This document shows, one piece after another, positions 1 to 8,263 of a stretch of DNA of 64,000 nucleotides; positions within the stretch are counted from its first letter, which is position 1; each line of letters starts with the position of its first letter. The position numbers and the translations under genes are program-made. This stretch comes from Streptomyces rubrogriseus (lineage in GTDB: Bacteria > Actinomycetota > Actinomycetes > Streptomycetales > Streptomycetaceae). The notes beneath the pieces are model-generated. The model saw only the letters and a program-made list of their open reading frames with translations. It was not told the origin of the DNA and did not search any database. The stretch spans positions 3,906,001-3,970,000 of the forward strand of contig NZ_CP116256.1 in NCBI RefSeq assembly GCF_027947575.1, given 5' to 3'.

Positions 1-513
1 TGGCTGGCCTGGTGGGTCGGTGATGCCATGGGCGTCGTCCTCGTCACCCCGCTGCTGCTCCTGCTGTACCGCGCCCGCCTGCCGCCCCCGTCCGCGCGCT
101 GGCCCGAGGCCGCCGCGCTCACCGCGGTCGTGTGCGTCCTGGTGCCGCTGATCATGTACAGCTCGGTCAGCGTGCTGTTCCTCGCCTACCCGATCCTGAT
201 CTGGTCGGCGCTGCGCTTCCAGCTCGCGGGCGGCATCCCGTGCGCCCTGTTCGTGTCGGTGACGGCCACCGTCGTGGCCCGGCAGGGGGCCGGCTCCTTC
301 GGGAAGCTGACCGACGTCGAGACGATGATGAAGCTCCAGGCGTTCAACGGGACCCTGGGGCTGACCGCGCTCCTGCTCTCCGCGGTGATCAGCGAACAGC
401 TCAACACCAGACGGTCGGTGGAGCGCGCCTGCCACGAGCTGGTCGAGGCGCTGCAGCACCTGAACGCCGGCGGCTCCGGGGCACCGGGTCAGCCCGGCGG
501 AGACGGCCGGTGA
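1..513 (+). CDS. MASE1-type integral membrane sensor protein (3' part)
   Basis: The reading frame is open at the window edge. The first codons read W-L-A-W-W-V-G-D-A, which resembles the middle of a MASE1 membrane-sensor domain, so the gene starts upstream and the ATG at 28 is internal. About four hydrophobic segments are visible (for example LVTPLLLLLYRARL and TAVVCVLVPLIMY). A cytoplasmic tail with a short helix follows and ends in a Gly/Pro-rich stretch. No kinase, GGDEF or other output domain follows before the stop, so this looks like a stand-alone MASE1 protein of the kind common in Streptomyces. It converges on the binding-protein gene to its right, with a strong hairpin between them. 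Its ligand is unknown. Confidence 0.7.
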   Translation, partial: WLAWWVGDAMGVVLVTPLLLLLYRARLPPPSARWPEAAALTAVVCVLVPLIMYSSVSVLFLAYPILIWSALRFQLAGGIPCALFVSVTATVVARQGAGSFGKLTDVETMMKLQAFNGTLGLTALLLSAVISEQLNTRRSVERACHELVEALQHLNAGGSGAPGQPGGDGR

Positions 514-548
514 GCGCGGTGCCGGGCTCGCTCCCGCCGGCGGCACCC

Positions 549-571
549 GCCCGGACGGCACTCGTCCGGGC
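549..571. terminator. Bidirectional hairpin between convergent genes
   Basis: A perfect 9-bp stem (gcccggacg / cgtccgggc) with a 5-nt loop lies between the stops of the MASE1 gene and the binding-protein gene. There is no T-run, as is usual for Streptomyces terminators. The position between two convergent stops supports a shared terminator. Confidence 0.6.
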
Positions 572-586
572 AAGTGCGCGCGGGCG

Positions 587-1666
587 TCAGAAGTCGTAGT
601 CGTCGATGTTCCCGGCGTCGAAGACCGTCGGCTCGCCGAGGGTGATGACCCCGTTCCCGGTGAGCTGGAACCAGCCCATGTCCCCGGCCAGGAACATCTG
701 CCCCTCCCGGCCGGTGATCTGCCCGGAGGCGAGGGCCACCGCGGCGTGACCGGCCAGCTCGCCGAGCTTGGCCGGGTCCCACAGCAGGAACGCCTCCACC
801 GTGCCGTCCTTGATGTAGGGACGCATGTCGTTGGGGGCGCCGAGCCCGGTGAGCTTCACCTCGCCCTTGTACTCCGACTGGGACAGGTACTTCGCGGCCG
901 CCTTGATCCCGTTGGTGGTGGGGGAGATGATCCCCTTCAGCTTCCCGTGCTCCCGGAGCAGTTCCTCGGCTTTCTGGTACGACTTCTCGGCCTCGTCGTC
1001 GCCGTAGACGACGTCCACCAGCCGCATCTCCTTGTACCGCGGATCCTCCAGCTCCCTCTTGATGCTGCTGATCCAGGCGTTCTGGTTGGTCGCCGTCTGG
1101 GCGGCGGACAGGATCGCGATGTCGCCCCGGTAGCCGGTCTGCTCGCCGAGCAGTTCCAGCTGCCGTACGGCGATGTCCTCGGCGCTCGCGGGGGAGACGA
1201 AGGCGTAGCGGCACTCCGGCTTCGTGTCGGAGTCGTACGTGACGACCTTGACGCCCTCTGCCATGGCCTTCTTGAGGGCGTCGCACAGCGCGTCGGGGTC
1301 CAGCGCCGAGACGGCGATCGCGTCGGCCTTCTGCTCGGTGAGGCCGTTGATGTGCGACACCTGCCCGGAGGCGTCGGCGCCCTGGTCCGTGCCCACCTCC
1401 TTGAAGGTCGACCCCAGTGACTTGACGGCGCGCTCCCCGCCCCGGTCGGCGACCGCGAAGTACGGGGTGTTGACCTGCTTGGGAAGGAAGCCGACGGTCA
1501 GACCCGTCTTGGTGGGCGCGTTGGGGGAGGCCTCGGCGTTCTTGGCGTTCGTCGCCGTGTCGTCGTCCGCGGGGCCGTCGCCGTCGCCGCATCCGGCGGT
1601 GAGCAGACTGAGGGAGGACACGGCGGCGACGAGTACGGAGGCACGGCGTGCGGGGGTCTTGTGCAT
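587..1666 (-). CDS. Sugar ABC transporter substrate-binding lipoprotein (RhaS/LsrB-like)
   Basis: This is a secreted lipoprotein that should bind a sugar outside the membrane for an ABC importer. From the start at 1666 the protein is 359 aa: a signal peptide with lipobox L-T-A-G-C, an acidic linker, then a type-1 periplasmic-binding fold (VGFLPKQVNTPYF near the mature N-terminus, AVSALDPDAL, KVVTYDSDT). This pattern is closest to rhamnose or AI-2-type binding proteins. An in-frame ATG at 1690 is also possible, but the downstream ATG has the better purine-rich upstream sequence and gives a normal lipoprotein signal. No ATPase or permease gene lies beside it in the window, so it is an orphan here. 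It is read from a good promoter at 1818-1846. Confidence 0.85.
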   Translation of the reverse strand: MHKTPARRASVLVAAVSSLSLLTAGCGDGDGPADDDTATNAKNAEASPNAPTKTGLTVGFLPKQVNTPYFAVADRGGERAVKSLGSTFKEVGTDQGADASGQVSHINGLTEQKADAIAVSALDPDALCDALKKAMAEGVKVVTYDSDTKPECRYAFVSPASAEDIAVRQLELLGEQTGYRGDIAILSAAQTATNQNAWISSIKRELEDPRYKEMRLVDVVYGDDEAEKSYQKAEELLREHGKLKGIISPTTNGIKAAAKYLSQSEYKGEVKLTGLGAPNDMRPYIKDGTVEAFLLWDPAKLGELAGHAAVALASGQITGREGQMFLAGDMGWFQLTGNGVITLGEPTVFDAGNIDDYDF

Positions 1667-1817
1667 GTGCTTCTTTCGACGAGTCGACATGCGGCGACCG
1701 CAGACCGTTCACCAGGTGCGTTCAGCCATGGCGGTCTTGCGGGTGCGCGGAGGTCGCGTGGGGGCCGCCCGAGCGTGGGGCCAGGGCGCTGAAAGGATTC
1801 AATGAAGCTTGACCGGG

Positions 1818-1846
1818 ACGTTAGGCAGAAACACCTTTGTGGTCAA
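1818..1846 (-). promoter_or_regulatory. Sigma-70-type promoter for the binding-protein gene
   Basis: On the minus strand, -35 TTGACC and -10 TAACGT are separated by exactly 17 bp, in the gap upstream of the binding-protein gene. The predicted transcript has a leader of about 145 nt. Inferred from consensus only. Confidence 0.55.
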
Positions 1847-1907
1847 TGCACTTGCGGGACACAGTTCTTGAGCCCGCGGCCGCTCAGGCCTGCCCCTGCG
1901 GGGGTTC

Positions 1908-3380
1908 TCAGAGCGAGGCCCGCGTGCCCGTCCCCGACGCTCGGCCGAGTGTGCGGTCGAAGAGGGTGAGCAGCAGGTAGAGCAGGCCGGCACCGAGCAT
2001 GACCCAGGCCAGCCGGTGCAGGCCGCCGGTGTCGGCGTGCTGCCCGAAGGAGGCCGCGGTCGCGGAGGAGGCGACCATCGAGCCGATGTAGGCGAAGGTG
2101 CGCAGCAGCCCGGCGGAGGAGGCGGTGCGCTCCGGATCGGTCTGGAAGTAGACGGAGTTCTGCAGGGCCAGATTGTTCAGCCCCTGCGGGACGCCGAAGA
2201 TCAGGGCGACCAGCAGCAGCATCCACAGCGGGCTGTCCCCGCCCAGCACCAGGATCACCAGGCACGCGGTGATCTGCCCGACCGCGCCGAGCAGCAGCTT
2301 CCCCCGGACGCTCGTGCTGCGCCCCGAGACGATGGACACCCCTATCGCCAGCAGGAACATGGGGATCTGCGCCAGGCCGGCGTGGAAGGGGCTCAGCCCG
2401 AAGCCCTCCTCGGTCCACTGGGTGAAGCCGTAGAGGAAGGAGTACGAGACGACGTAGGCGACGAGCGCCCGCCCGTAGGTGGCCAGGAGCGGGACGTTGC
2501 CGCCGAGCACCCGCAGGTCTATGAAGGGCGTGGCCGCCCGCAGTTCCCGTACCGCGAACGCCGCTCCCGCGGCGGCGGCGAGCGCGAGCAGGTACCAGTC
2601 GCGCAGGTGCGGGTTCATCAGGAAGAGCAGCAGCGCGACGAGCATCGCGGCGAACAGTCCCATGCCGGGCAGATCGAGCCGGGCGGCCAGGTTCCCGCGC
2701 GGTGTGGGTCCACCCGCGGCTTGCGCCATGGACTTCGCCATGGACTGCGCCGTGGGCTTCGCCTCGGGGCTCTTCGCCTTGGGCAGCCGCAGCAGCCCCA
2801 GCAGTACGGCCGCGAGGGCCAGGGGCACGTTCAGCGCGAAGGTGGCGCGCCAGCCGCCCACCGCGATCAGCAGGCCGCCCAGCAGCGGGCCGACGACTGC
2901 GACGGTCTGGTTGGCCACGGCCAGCGCGGTGAGCACCCCGCCGGGGCTGTCCCGTCCGGTGCGCTCGGCCTCGCTGCGCACCAGGGCCATCGCGGCGGGA
3001 TAGCCGGCGCAGGTGCCGAACCCGAGCAGGACCCGCGCGCCGATCAGCACTCCCAGGCCGGGAGCCAGTGCGCCCACGACACCGGCGACGCCGACGAGGC
3101 CGGTACTGAGGAGGAAGAGCCGGCGCGGCCCGAAGACGTCGATGAGCCTGCCGACGACCGGCTGACCGAGCGACGTGGCCAGATAGAGCGCGGAGACGAG
3201 CCAGGCGGTCTGCGTGGCCGGTGCGCCGAGCGCTCTGCCGATCGGGACGAGGGCGACCGCGATGATCGTCGAGTTGATCGGGTTGAGCACCGAACCGAGC
3301 AGCATCGGCGGCAGCAGTCCGCGGTCGAAGCCGGGCTTGTCCGTGCCGACCTCGGAGCGGCCCGCCTTCGCGTCAGTCAC
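1908..3380 (-). CDS. MFS drug/solute efflux transporter (DHA2-like)
   Basis: This is a 490-aa multi-spanning membrane protein. The N-terminal half carries typical MFS signatures: a loop 2-3 motif V-G-R-L-I-D-V-F-G-P-R-R and the antiporter-like helix with GPLLGGLLIAVGGWRATF, as in proton-coupled drug exporters. About 14 hydrophobic stretches can be counted. The central loop (residues about 200-230) contains a short repeat, SMAKSMAQ, and a Lys/Pro-rich linker. It starts with GTG and overlaps the end of the marR gene by 8 nt (GTGACTGA), so the two are translationally coupled. The MarR protein probably controls it in response to the exported compound. The substrate cannot be read from sequence. 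Confidence 0.9.
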   Translation of the reverse strand: MTDAKAGRSEVGTDKPGFDRGLLPPMLLGSVLNPINSTIIAVALVPIGRALGAPATQTAWLVSALYLATSLGQPVVGRLIDVFGPRRLFLLSTGLVGVAGVVGALAPGLGVLIGARVLLGFGTCAGYPAAMALVRSEAERTGRDSPGGVLTALAVANQTVAVVGPLLGGLLIAVGGWRATFALNVPLALAAVLLGLLRLPKAKSPEAKPTAQSMAKSMAQAAGGPTPRGNLAARLDLPGMGLFAAMLVALLLFLMNPHLRDWYLLALAAAAGAAFAVRELRAATPFIDLRVLGGNVPLLATYGRALVAYVVSYSFLYGFTQWTEEGFGLSPFHAGLAQIPMFLLAIGVSIVSGRSTSVRGKLLLGAVGQITACLVILVLGGDSPLWMLLLVALIFGVPQGLNNLALQNSVYFQTDPERTASSAGLLRTFAYIGSMVASSATAASFGQHADTGGLHRLAWVMLGAGLLYLLLTLFDRTLGRASGTGTRASL

Positions 3381-3819
3381 GGTTCAATCGCTCCAGTACG
3401 GCCATGGCCGCGATCACGGTGCGCCGTTCCTCCTCGGTGCACCTGTCCTGCAACCGCTCGGCGAGCCATTCCGTGCGTACCTGCCGCCCTTCCTCCACGC
3501 GGCGGACGCCCTCGGGGGTCAGCGTGATCAGCAGGCGCCGCCCGTCGTCCGGGTCGGGGCGCCGCTCGACCAGCCCCATGGAGGCGAGTGCGGTGACCGT
3601 CGCCGTCATCGACTGGTGTCTGACCCCTTCGATCGCGGCGAGTTCGCTGGCCGTGACGCTCCCCTGGTCGGACAGCCGGGCCAGCACCGAGGACTGGCCG
3701 AGGGTGAGGTCCTCGACCTCGGAGGCCTTGAGGATGCGTCGGCGCAACCGGCTGATGACCGCGCGGACCTCCCGCGAGGCCTGGACCGCCGACGGTGAAG
3801 GACTCTCGTTCTCGCTCAT
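3373..3819 (-). CDS. MarR-family transcriptional regulator
   Basis: This 148-aa protein has the winged-helix MarR layout: an N-terminal dimerisation helix, a recognition region (TASELAAIEGVRHQSMTATV) and a wing with the hallmark D-P-D-D-G-R-R. It is the first gene of a marR-MFS operon and overlaps the exporter start by 8 nt. A perfect palindrome lies 31 bp upstream of its start. By analogy with other marR-exporter pairs it should repress its own operon until a ligand binds; the ligand is unknown. Confidence 0.9.
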   Translation of the reverse strand: MSENESPSPSAVQASREVRAVISRLRRRILKASEVEDLTLGQSSVLARLSDQGSVTASELAAIEGVRHQSMTATVTALASMGLVERRPDPDDGRRLLITLTPEGVRRVEEGRQVRTEWLAERLQDRCTEEERRTVIAAMAVLERLNRD

Positions 3820-3850
3820 GCCCCCAGGCTAATGTCCACAGCTCGGACTG

Positions 3851-3866
3851 TACAGCTTTAGCTGTA
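3851..3866. promoter_or_regulatory. Palindromic MarR operator candidate
   Basis: A perfect 7-2-7 inverted repeat (tacagct-tt-agctgta) sits just upstream of the marR start. Size and position fit a MarR dimer site. The sequence is AT-rich against the surrounding DNA. Confidence 0.6.
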
Positions 3867-3990
3867 TGTATGGTCCGTACGGGTGGCCGGGAGGACTCTT
3901 GCGCAGACTGCAATGACTTGCCCACGTCAAATCTGGCGGTCCATCATGTGACGACCGGTGCGCGGACGACTCCCGCCTTCCGCGGGCGAG

Positions 3991-4212
3991 ACCGACGTGA
4001 GCGGCCGTCAGCAGCCGACGGCCGACTCCGCACGGGTGGCGAGTCTGCCCGGACCGACGTCCGTCCGCGTGGCCCGGCGGGTCCACGGCGGCCTCGTCGA
4101 GTACGACGGCTACAGCAACGACGCCTGGTCGTACCTGCCCGACCACGGCGGCTACGTGTCCGACCTCTTCATCCACGTCGACGACGCCCGGCTCCCAGGA
4201 GTGCCCACATGC
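3991..4212 (+). pseudogene. Orphan C-terminal SH3-like fragment, duplicate of the downstream gene
   Basis: This frame encodes about 74 residues (from T-D-V-S-G-R-Q-Q to G-V-P-T-C) that closely match the last 74 residues of the secreted protein encoded at 4209-5504. The shared blocks include RVASLPGPT, YSNDAWSYLPD and LPGVPTC. No signal peptide or upstream domains precede it. It lacks the first cysteine of the intact copy (RVARRVHG against RVRCQVHG), and the stop after P-T-C is gone, so the frame runs on to 4278. It is most simply the remnant of a tandem paralogue. The start codon and ribosome site of the downstream gene lie inside its last codons. Confidence 0.7.
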
Positions 4213-5504
4213 CGACCCCCTCGTCCCGGCGCCGCGGATCCGCCCCGCGGCGCAGACCCCGTACCGCACGCGCCCTGACCGGCACGGTGTGCCTGCTCGC
4301 CCTCTCCGGTACGACGCTCGCCGCCGCGCCCGCCCCGGCCGCGGACCCCGTGCCGCCCGCTCCGGTGTCCTGGCGCGCGAACCTGTCCAGGACCGGCGCC
4401 GACGACGTCAACGTCCGGTACGACACGGGCGCCCTGCGGGTGCGGGACGGCTCCCTCGGCCCCGCCTCCCTCGGCCGGGACCGCGGCTACGCCTCCGCCG
4501 TACTGGACCCGCACCACGTCGACCGGCCCGTCGACCGGGTCGCCGTGGACCTCGACGCGACGGTGCCCGGCACGGCGGGCGTCGAGGTCGACGTGCGCGG
4601 GCGCGCGGCCGACGGCACCTGGACCGAGTGGCGGCGGGCGGCGCCCGGTGCCCCCGCCGAGCTGCCCCGCGACGTCGTAGACGTCCAGGCCCGGCTCACC
4701 CTGTGGAACGCCAGGGGCGGGCCCACCGCGGCCGTGCGCGCGGTGACCCTGACGGCCGACGACGCGGGCACCGCGCCCGCCGAGCCCGCCCCGGCCACCA
4801 GGGCCGCCGCCTTCTCCGCCCGCGTCTACGCCACCCGGGAGGGCCTCGTCGGGCACACCACCGCCAACGGTCACGTCATCCGGGCGAACGACCACTTCGT
4901 GGCACTCCCCTCCCGCCGCGCACTGTCGCCGAACGGCAGCGGCCAGTACTCGGTGCAGGTGTGCGGGCCGGCCCGCTGCGAGACCGCGCCGGTCTGGGAC
5001 GTCGGTCCGTGGAACACGCACGACGACCACTGGAACCCCTCGGCGCAGCGGGAACAGTGGAAGGACCTGCCGCAGGGGCTGCCCCAGGCGCAGGCCGCCT
5101 ACGAGGACGGGTACAACGGCGGCCGCGACGAGTTCGGCCGGCAGGTCGCCAACCCGGCCGGCATCGACCTGGCCGACGGCACCTTCTACAACGTCGGCCT
5201 GAACGACAACGGCTGGGTGACCGTCACCTACCTGTGGACCGAGGGCGGCGGCGACACCACGTCCTTCCCGACCTGGGGCACCGACGTGAGTGTGCGGCAG
5301 CAGGCGACGACCGACTCCACCCGCGTGGCGAGCCTTCCCGGGCCCACGACCGTACGGGTGCGCTGCCAGGTCCACGGCCAGCTCGTGAACTACGAGGGCT
5401 ACAGCAACGACGCCTGGTCCTACCTGCCCGACTACGGCGGCTACGTCTCCAACATCTTCGTCGACGTGGCCGACTCCTGGCTCCCGGGCGTCCCCACCTG
5501 CTGA
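4209..5504 (+). CDS. Secreted protein with beta-barrel and C-terminal SH3-like domain
   Basis: The ATG at 4209 is preceded by AGGAG at a 7-nt spacing and gives a 431-aa protein with an Arg-rich N-terminus, a hydrophobic core and a likely Ala-X-Ala cleavage near residue 40. Three parts follow: a beta-sandwich-like region of about 120 residues, a middle region with ANGHVIRANDHFVALPS and WDVGPWNTHDDHW that resembles a double-psi beta-barrel, and a C-terminal bacterial SH3-like domain ending in P-T-C. Paired cysteines suggest disulfides outside the cell. Similar Streptomyces proteins are presumed to be cell-wall associated, but no enzymatic activity can be assigned. A broken copy of its SH3 domain lies immediately upstream. 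Confidence 0.75.
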   Translation: MPTPSSRRRGSAPRRRPRTARALTGTVCLLALSGTTLAAAPAPAADPVPPAPVSWRANLSRTGADDVNVRYDTGALRVRDGSLGPASLGRDRGYASAVLDPHHVDRPVDRVAVDLDATVPGTAGVEVDVRGRAADGTWTEWRRAAPGAPAELPRDVVDVQARLTLWNARGGPTAAVRAVTLTADDAGTAPAEPAPATRAAAFSARVYATREGLVGHTTANGHVIRANDHFVALPSRRALSPNGSGQYSVQVCGPARCETAPVWDVGPWNTHDDHWNPSAQREQWKDLPQGLPQAQAAYEDGYNGGRDEFGRQVANPAGIDLADGTFYNVGLNDNGWVTVTYLWTEGGGDTTSFPTWGTDVSVRQQATTDSTRVASLPGPTTVRVRCQVHGQLVNYEGYSNDAWSYLPDYGGYVSNIFVDVADSWLPGVPTC

Positions 5505-5540
5505 GCGTCGGGCGGGACCGCTGCCGCGCACAATGGGCGC

Positions 5541-5942
5541 ATGGTTTCCTCTTCCCGGGCCCGCGTCACCGTGCGGGACGATCCGAGGCGGACACGGTCG
5601 GTGGCGGCGGCGTCCGCGGCGTCGATCGTCGGCGCCGGACTGGCGCTGAGGGCCGTGGCGGCGGGTGAGGTGGCCAAGTACGGCGGAGACGCGCTGTACA
5701 CCCTGCTGCTGTTCGCCCTCGTGTTCGTGGCGGCGCCGAGGACGGCACCGGCGAAGGCCGCCGCCCTGGCCCTGGCGGTGAGTTGGGGGGTGGAGTTCCT
5801 CCAGCTCAGCGACGTGCCGGCGCACCTCGCCCGGGAGAGTACGGCGGCCCGTCTGGTGCTGGGTTCCACCTTCAACGCACCGGATCTGTTCTGGTACGCG
5901 GTGGGCGCGGTGACCGGCCTGCTGGCCGTCAGACGAGCGTGA
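5541..5942 (+). CDS. DUF2809-family small membrane protein
   Basis: This is a 133-aa protein with four predicted membrane segments (IVGAGLALRAV, ALYTLLLFALVFVAA, AAALALAVSWGVEFLQL and WYAVGAVTGLLAV). The spacing and the W-G-V-E-F-L-Q-L and STFNAPDLFWYAVG motifs fit the DUF2809 family. Its function is unknown. The 3' end overlaps the convergent pxpC gene by 14 nt, leaving no room for a separate terminator. Confidence 0.75.
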   Translation: MVSSSRARVTVRDDPRRTRSVAAASAASIVGAGLALRAVAAGEVAKYGGDALYTLLLFALVFVAAPRTAPAKAAALALAVSWGVEFLQLSDVPAHLARESTAARLVLGSTFNAPDLFWYAVGAVTGLLAVRRA

Positions 5943-6786
5943 AGCGCACCGGAGTTCCGGCCACGGCCTGGGCGGCCGCGGCCAGAGCCGATTCCGGGAC
6001 GACCGCGACGACCGGGTAGCCCCCCGTCGTCGGGTGGTCGTGCAGGAAGATCACCGGGCGGCCGTCCGGCGGGACCTGCACGGCGCCCAGGACCATGCCC
6101 TCGCTGGGCAGTTCGCCCGTCGACAGGCGCTGGAGCGGCGGGCCCTCGGTGCGCAGGCCGATGCGGTTGCTGTGCGGGGAGACGCGGTAGGCGGCCGAGG
6201 TGAGCGTGCGCAGCGCGGCCGGCGTGAACCAGTCGGCGCGCGGGCCGGGGCGTACCGGCAGGACCAGCTCGGCCGGCGGTCCCGGCCAGGGAGCGGCGAC
6301 CGGCGGCGGCGCGGGCCGCGCGGGGGCGCCGACCGCCAGGACGTCCCCGTCCCGCAGGGGCGCCGGGCCAAGCCCGGACAGCAGATCCGTCGAACGGCTG
6401 CCCAGGACGGGCTCGGCGGCGATGCCGCCCGCGACGGCCACGTACGAGCGGACGCCCCCGGTCACGGCCCCCACGTCCAGGACCGAGCTAGCTGGCACCC
6501 GCACCGGGGCGCCCCAGGCGGCCGGCCTGCCGTCGACCGTCACCGCGCAGGGCGCCCCGCCGACCACGGCGGCGACGTCCCGGTCGGGACGCAGGGCGCA
6601 GCCGGTGAGCGTCGTCTCCAGGACGGCCGTGTCCGGGTCGTTGCCGAGGAGGCGGTTGGCGAGCCGCATCGCGGGCGCGTCCAGCGCACCGGAGCGGGGC
6701 ACGCCCAGGTGGGCGTGGCCGGGTCGGCCCGCGTCCTGCACCGTCGTGAGCGCCCCGGCGCGCACCGTCGTGAGTCTGGTGGTCAT
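5929..6786 (-). CDS. pxpC: 5-oxoprolinase subunit PxpC (KipA-like)
   Basis: PxpC is the larger carboxyltransferase-like subunit of the ATP-dependent prokaryotic 5-oxoprolinase, which opens pyroglutamate to glutamate. The 285-aa protein has family signatures GALTTVQDAGRPG near the start, GALDAPAMRLANRLLGN, and a C-terminal HPTTGGYPVVAVV. The ATG at 6786 is preferred over the longer open frame because it overlaps the pxpB stop as ATGA and begins with the conserved N-terminus. It is the last gene of the leftward pxpA-pxpB-pxpC operon, so it is probably co-translated with its partners and controlled from the operator region at 8.3 kb. Confidence 0.93.
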   Translation of the reverse strand: MTTRLTTVRAGALTTVQDAGRPGHAHLGVPRSGALDAPAMRLANRLLGNDPDTAVLETTLTGCALRPDRDVAAVVGGAPCAVTVDGRPAAWGAPVRVPASSVLDVGAVTGGVRSYVAVAGGIAAEPVLGSRSTDLLSGLGPAPLRDGDVLAVGAPARPAPPPVAAPWPGPPAELVLPVRPGPRADWFTPAALRTLTSAAYRVSPHSNRIGLRTEGPPLQRLSTGELPSEGMVLGAVQVPPDGRPVIFLHDHPTTGGYPVVAVVPESALAAAAQAVAGTPVRFTLV

Positions 6787-7508
6787 GCCCCGGCCTCCGG
6801 GCTCGTGCCGGCCGCCGGATCGTCGCCGGTCCCGGAACCGGGGCCCGGACCGGTGCCGTCCGCCGTGGCGCCGTCCGCCGTGACAAATCGCACACGAGTC
6901 CCCGGCGTGAGGAGCGCCGCCCGCTCCCGGGCCGGGTCCCACAGCGGCCGTGGGTCGGGCATGGTGCCGATCAGCTGCCACCCGCCCGGCGTGGCGCGGG
7001 GGTAGACCGCGCTGTAGGGACCGGCGAGGGCCACCGCGCCGGCCGGGACACGGGTCCTGGGCGTGGACCGGCGGGGGACGTGCAGCCGAGGGGGCAGTCC
7101 GGTGAGATAGCCGAACCCGGGGGCGAAGCCGCAGAACGCGACCCGGTAGGTGTACGAGCGGTGGAGGGCACCGACCTCGTCCGGCCCGACGCCCCACAGC
7201 GCCGCCACGTCGGCCAGGTCCGGCCCGTCGTAGCGCACGGGTATCTCCACCACGGCGCCCGTGTCGTCCGCGACCGGCGGCACCTGCCAGTCGGCGATCA
7301 GGCGGGCCAGCGCGTCCGGGTCCGGCACGCCGTCCAGCAGGACGGTCCGCGCCCCCGGCACGACCTCGGTGACCGGCGGCAGGGTCCCGGCGGCGCGACG
7401 GCGCAGCACCTCCGCGTGGAAGGCCGCGGTGTGCTCGGCGTCGCGCAACTCCACCAGGAGGGCGTGGCGGCCCGCCGGGCGCGCCGTGAGGGGCCGTCCG
7501 TCCGTCAT
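6783..7508 (-). CDS. pxpB: 5-oxoprolinase subunit PxpB (KipI-like)
   Basis: PxpB pairs with PxpC in the 5-oxoprolinase complex. The 241-aa product shows the family core: VEIPVRYDGPDLADVA, the segment AFCGFAPGFGYLTGLP, and GPYSAVYPRATPGGWQLIG. The C-terminal 25 residues are a low-complexity Gly/Ala/Asp tail that is probably disordered. The start at 7508 overlaps the pxpA stop as ATGA, and its own stop overlaps the pxpC start in the same way, so the three subunits are translationally coupled. In Bacillus the homologues KipI/KipA were first described as regulators of a sporulation kinase, but the intact pxpA next door makes the metabolic role the better reading. Confidence 0.93.
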   Translation of the reverse strand: MTDGRPLTARPAGRHALLVELRDAEHTAAFHAEVLRRRAAGTLPPVTEVVPGARTVLLDGVPDPDALARLIADWQVPPVADDTGAVVEIPVRYDGPDLADVAALWGVGPDEVGALHRSYTYRVAFCGFAPGFGYLTGLPPRLHVPRRSTPRTRVPAGAVALAGPYSAVYPRATPGGWQLIGTMPDPRPLWDPARERAALLTPGTRVRFVTADGATADGTGPGPGSGTGDDPAAGTSPEAGA

Positions 7509-8257
7509 GCGAACGCCCCGATCCCCACCCCGGCCGTCTCCAGCGCCTCGCGCACCCGGGCCGCGATCCGGGCGGCGTTCGGGGTGTCGCCGTGCACGCA
7601 CAGGGAGCGGGCGGCGACCGCGACGGCCGTACCGTCCACGGCCTCGACGGAGCCCTCCACGGCGAACGCCAGCGCGCGGCGCACCACCGCGTCCTCGTCC
7701 GTCACCACCGAGCCCGCCTCGCTGCGGGGGACCAAGCTGCCCGCCGCGGTGTACGCACGGTCCGCGAAGGCCTCCGGGACGCCGGTGAGGCCCGCCTCCG
7801 CGGCGGCCGTGAGCAGCCGCGAGCCCGGGAGGCCGAGCACGGGCAGCGCGCCGCCGGCCAGCCGCACCCCGGCCACCACGGCACGGGCCTGGCCCTCGTC
7901 GTGGACGGTGCGGTTGTAGAGCGCGCCGTGCGGCTTCACGTAGGCGACCGGGGCGCCGGCGGCCTCGGCGAACACCCGGAGGGCGCCGATCTGGTACGCC
8001 ACCTCGGCCGCCAGCTCGTCGGCGGGCACGTCCATGGCGCGCCGGCCGAAGCCCGCCAGGTCGCGGTAGGACACCTGCGCCCCGATCCGCACCCCGCGCT
8101 CCGCGGCGAGGTCGCAGACGCGGCGCATCACCGAGGGGTCGCCCGCGTGGAAGCCGCACGCGACGTTGGCGCTGGTGACGACGGAGAGCAGGGCGTCGTC
8201 GTCGGTGAGGGTCCAGCGGCCGAAGCCTTCACCGAGATCTGCGTTGAGGTCGATCAC
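7505..8257 (-). CDS. pxpA: 5-oxoprolinase subunit PxpA (LamB/YcsF family)
   Basis: PxpA is the third 5-oxoprolinase subunit. From the GTG at 8257 the protein is 250 aa and opens with the conserved V-I-D-L-N-A-D-L-G-E-G-F-G. It also carries SANVACGFHAGDP, VKPHGALYN and the C-terminal SLCVHGDTPNAA, all hallmarks of the YcsF family. A TTG at 8293 would add 12 residues, but it falls on the likely -35 element and would place the operator inside the gene. The GTG lies about 7 nt past the predicted -10, so the mRNA is probably leaderless. It heads the pxpABC operon and is divergent from the permease genes. Confidence 0.92.
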   Translation of the reverse strand: MIDLNADLGEGFGRWTLTDDDALLSVVTSANVACGFHAGDPSVMRRVCDLAAERGVRIGAQVSYRDLAGFGRRAMDVPADELAAEVAYQIGALRVFAEAAGAPVAYVKPHGALYNRTVHDEGQARAVVAGVRLAGGALPVLGLPGSRLLTAAAEAGLTGVPEAFADRAYTAAGSLVPRSEAGSVVTDEDAVVRRALAFAVEGSVEAVDGTAVAVAARSLCVHGDTPNAARIAARVREALETAGVGIGAFA

Positions 8258-8263
8258 ACCTTG

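Noticed and set aside
489..1712. Long Arg/Gly/Pro-rich open frames on other frames of real genes (for example 489-1712 minus, 2016-3527 plus, 16257-20093 plus, 58795-62442 plus)
   Set aside because: They shadow convincing genes in another frame, have the low-complexity R/G/A/P composition typical of non-coding frames in GC-rich DNA, and show no domains.
3795..5504. One 569-aa protein from 3795 covering the broken copy and the SH3 gene
   Set aside because: The broken copy is in another frame, the signal peptide and ribosome site point to 4209, and the extra N-terminal residues are low-complexity.
5929..5942. 14-nt overlap of DUF2809 and pxpC as a regulatory antisense pair
   Set aside because: Short convergent overlaps are common in Streptomyces and nothing else suggests antisense control.
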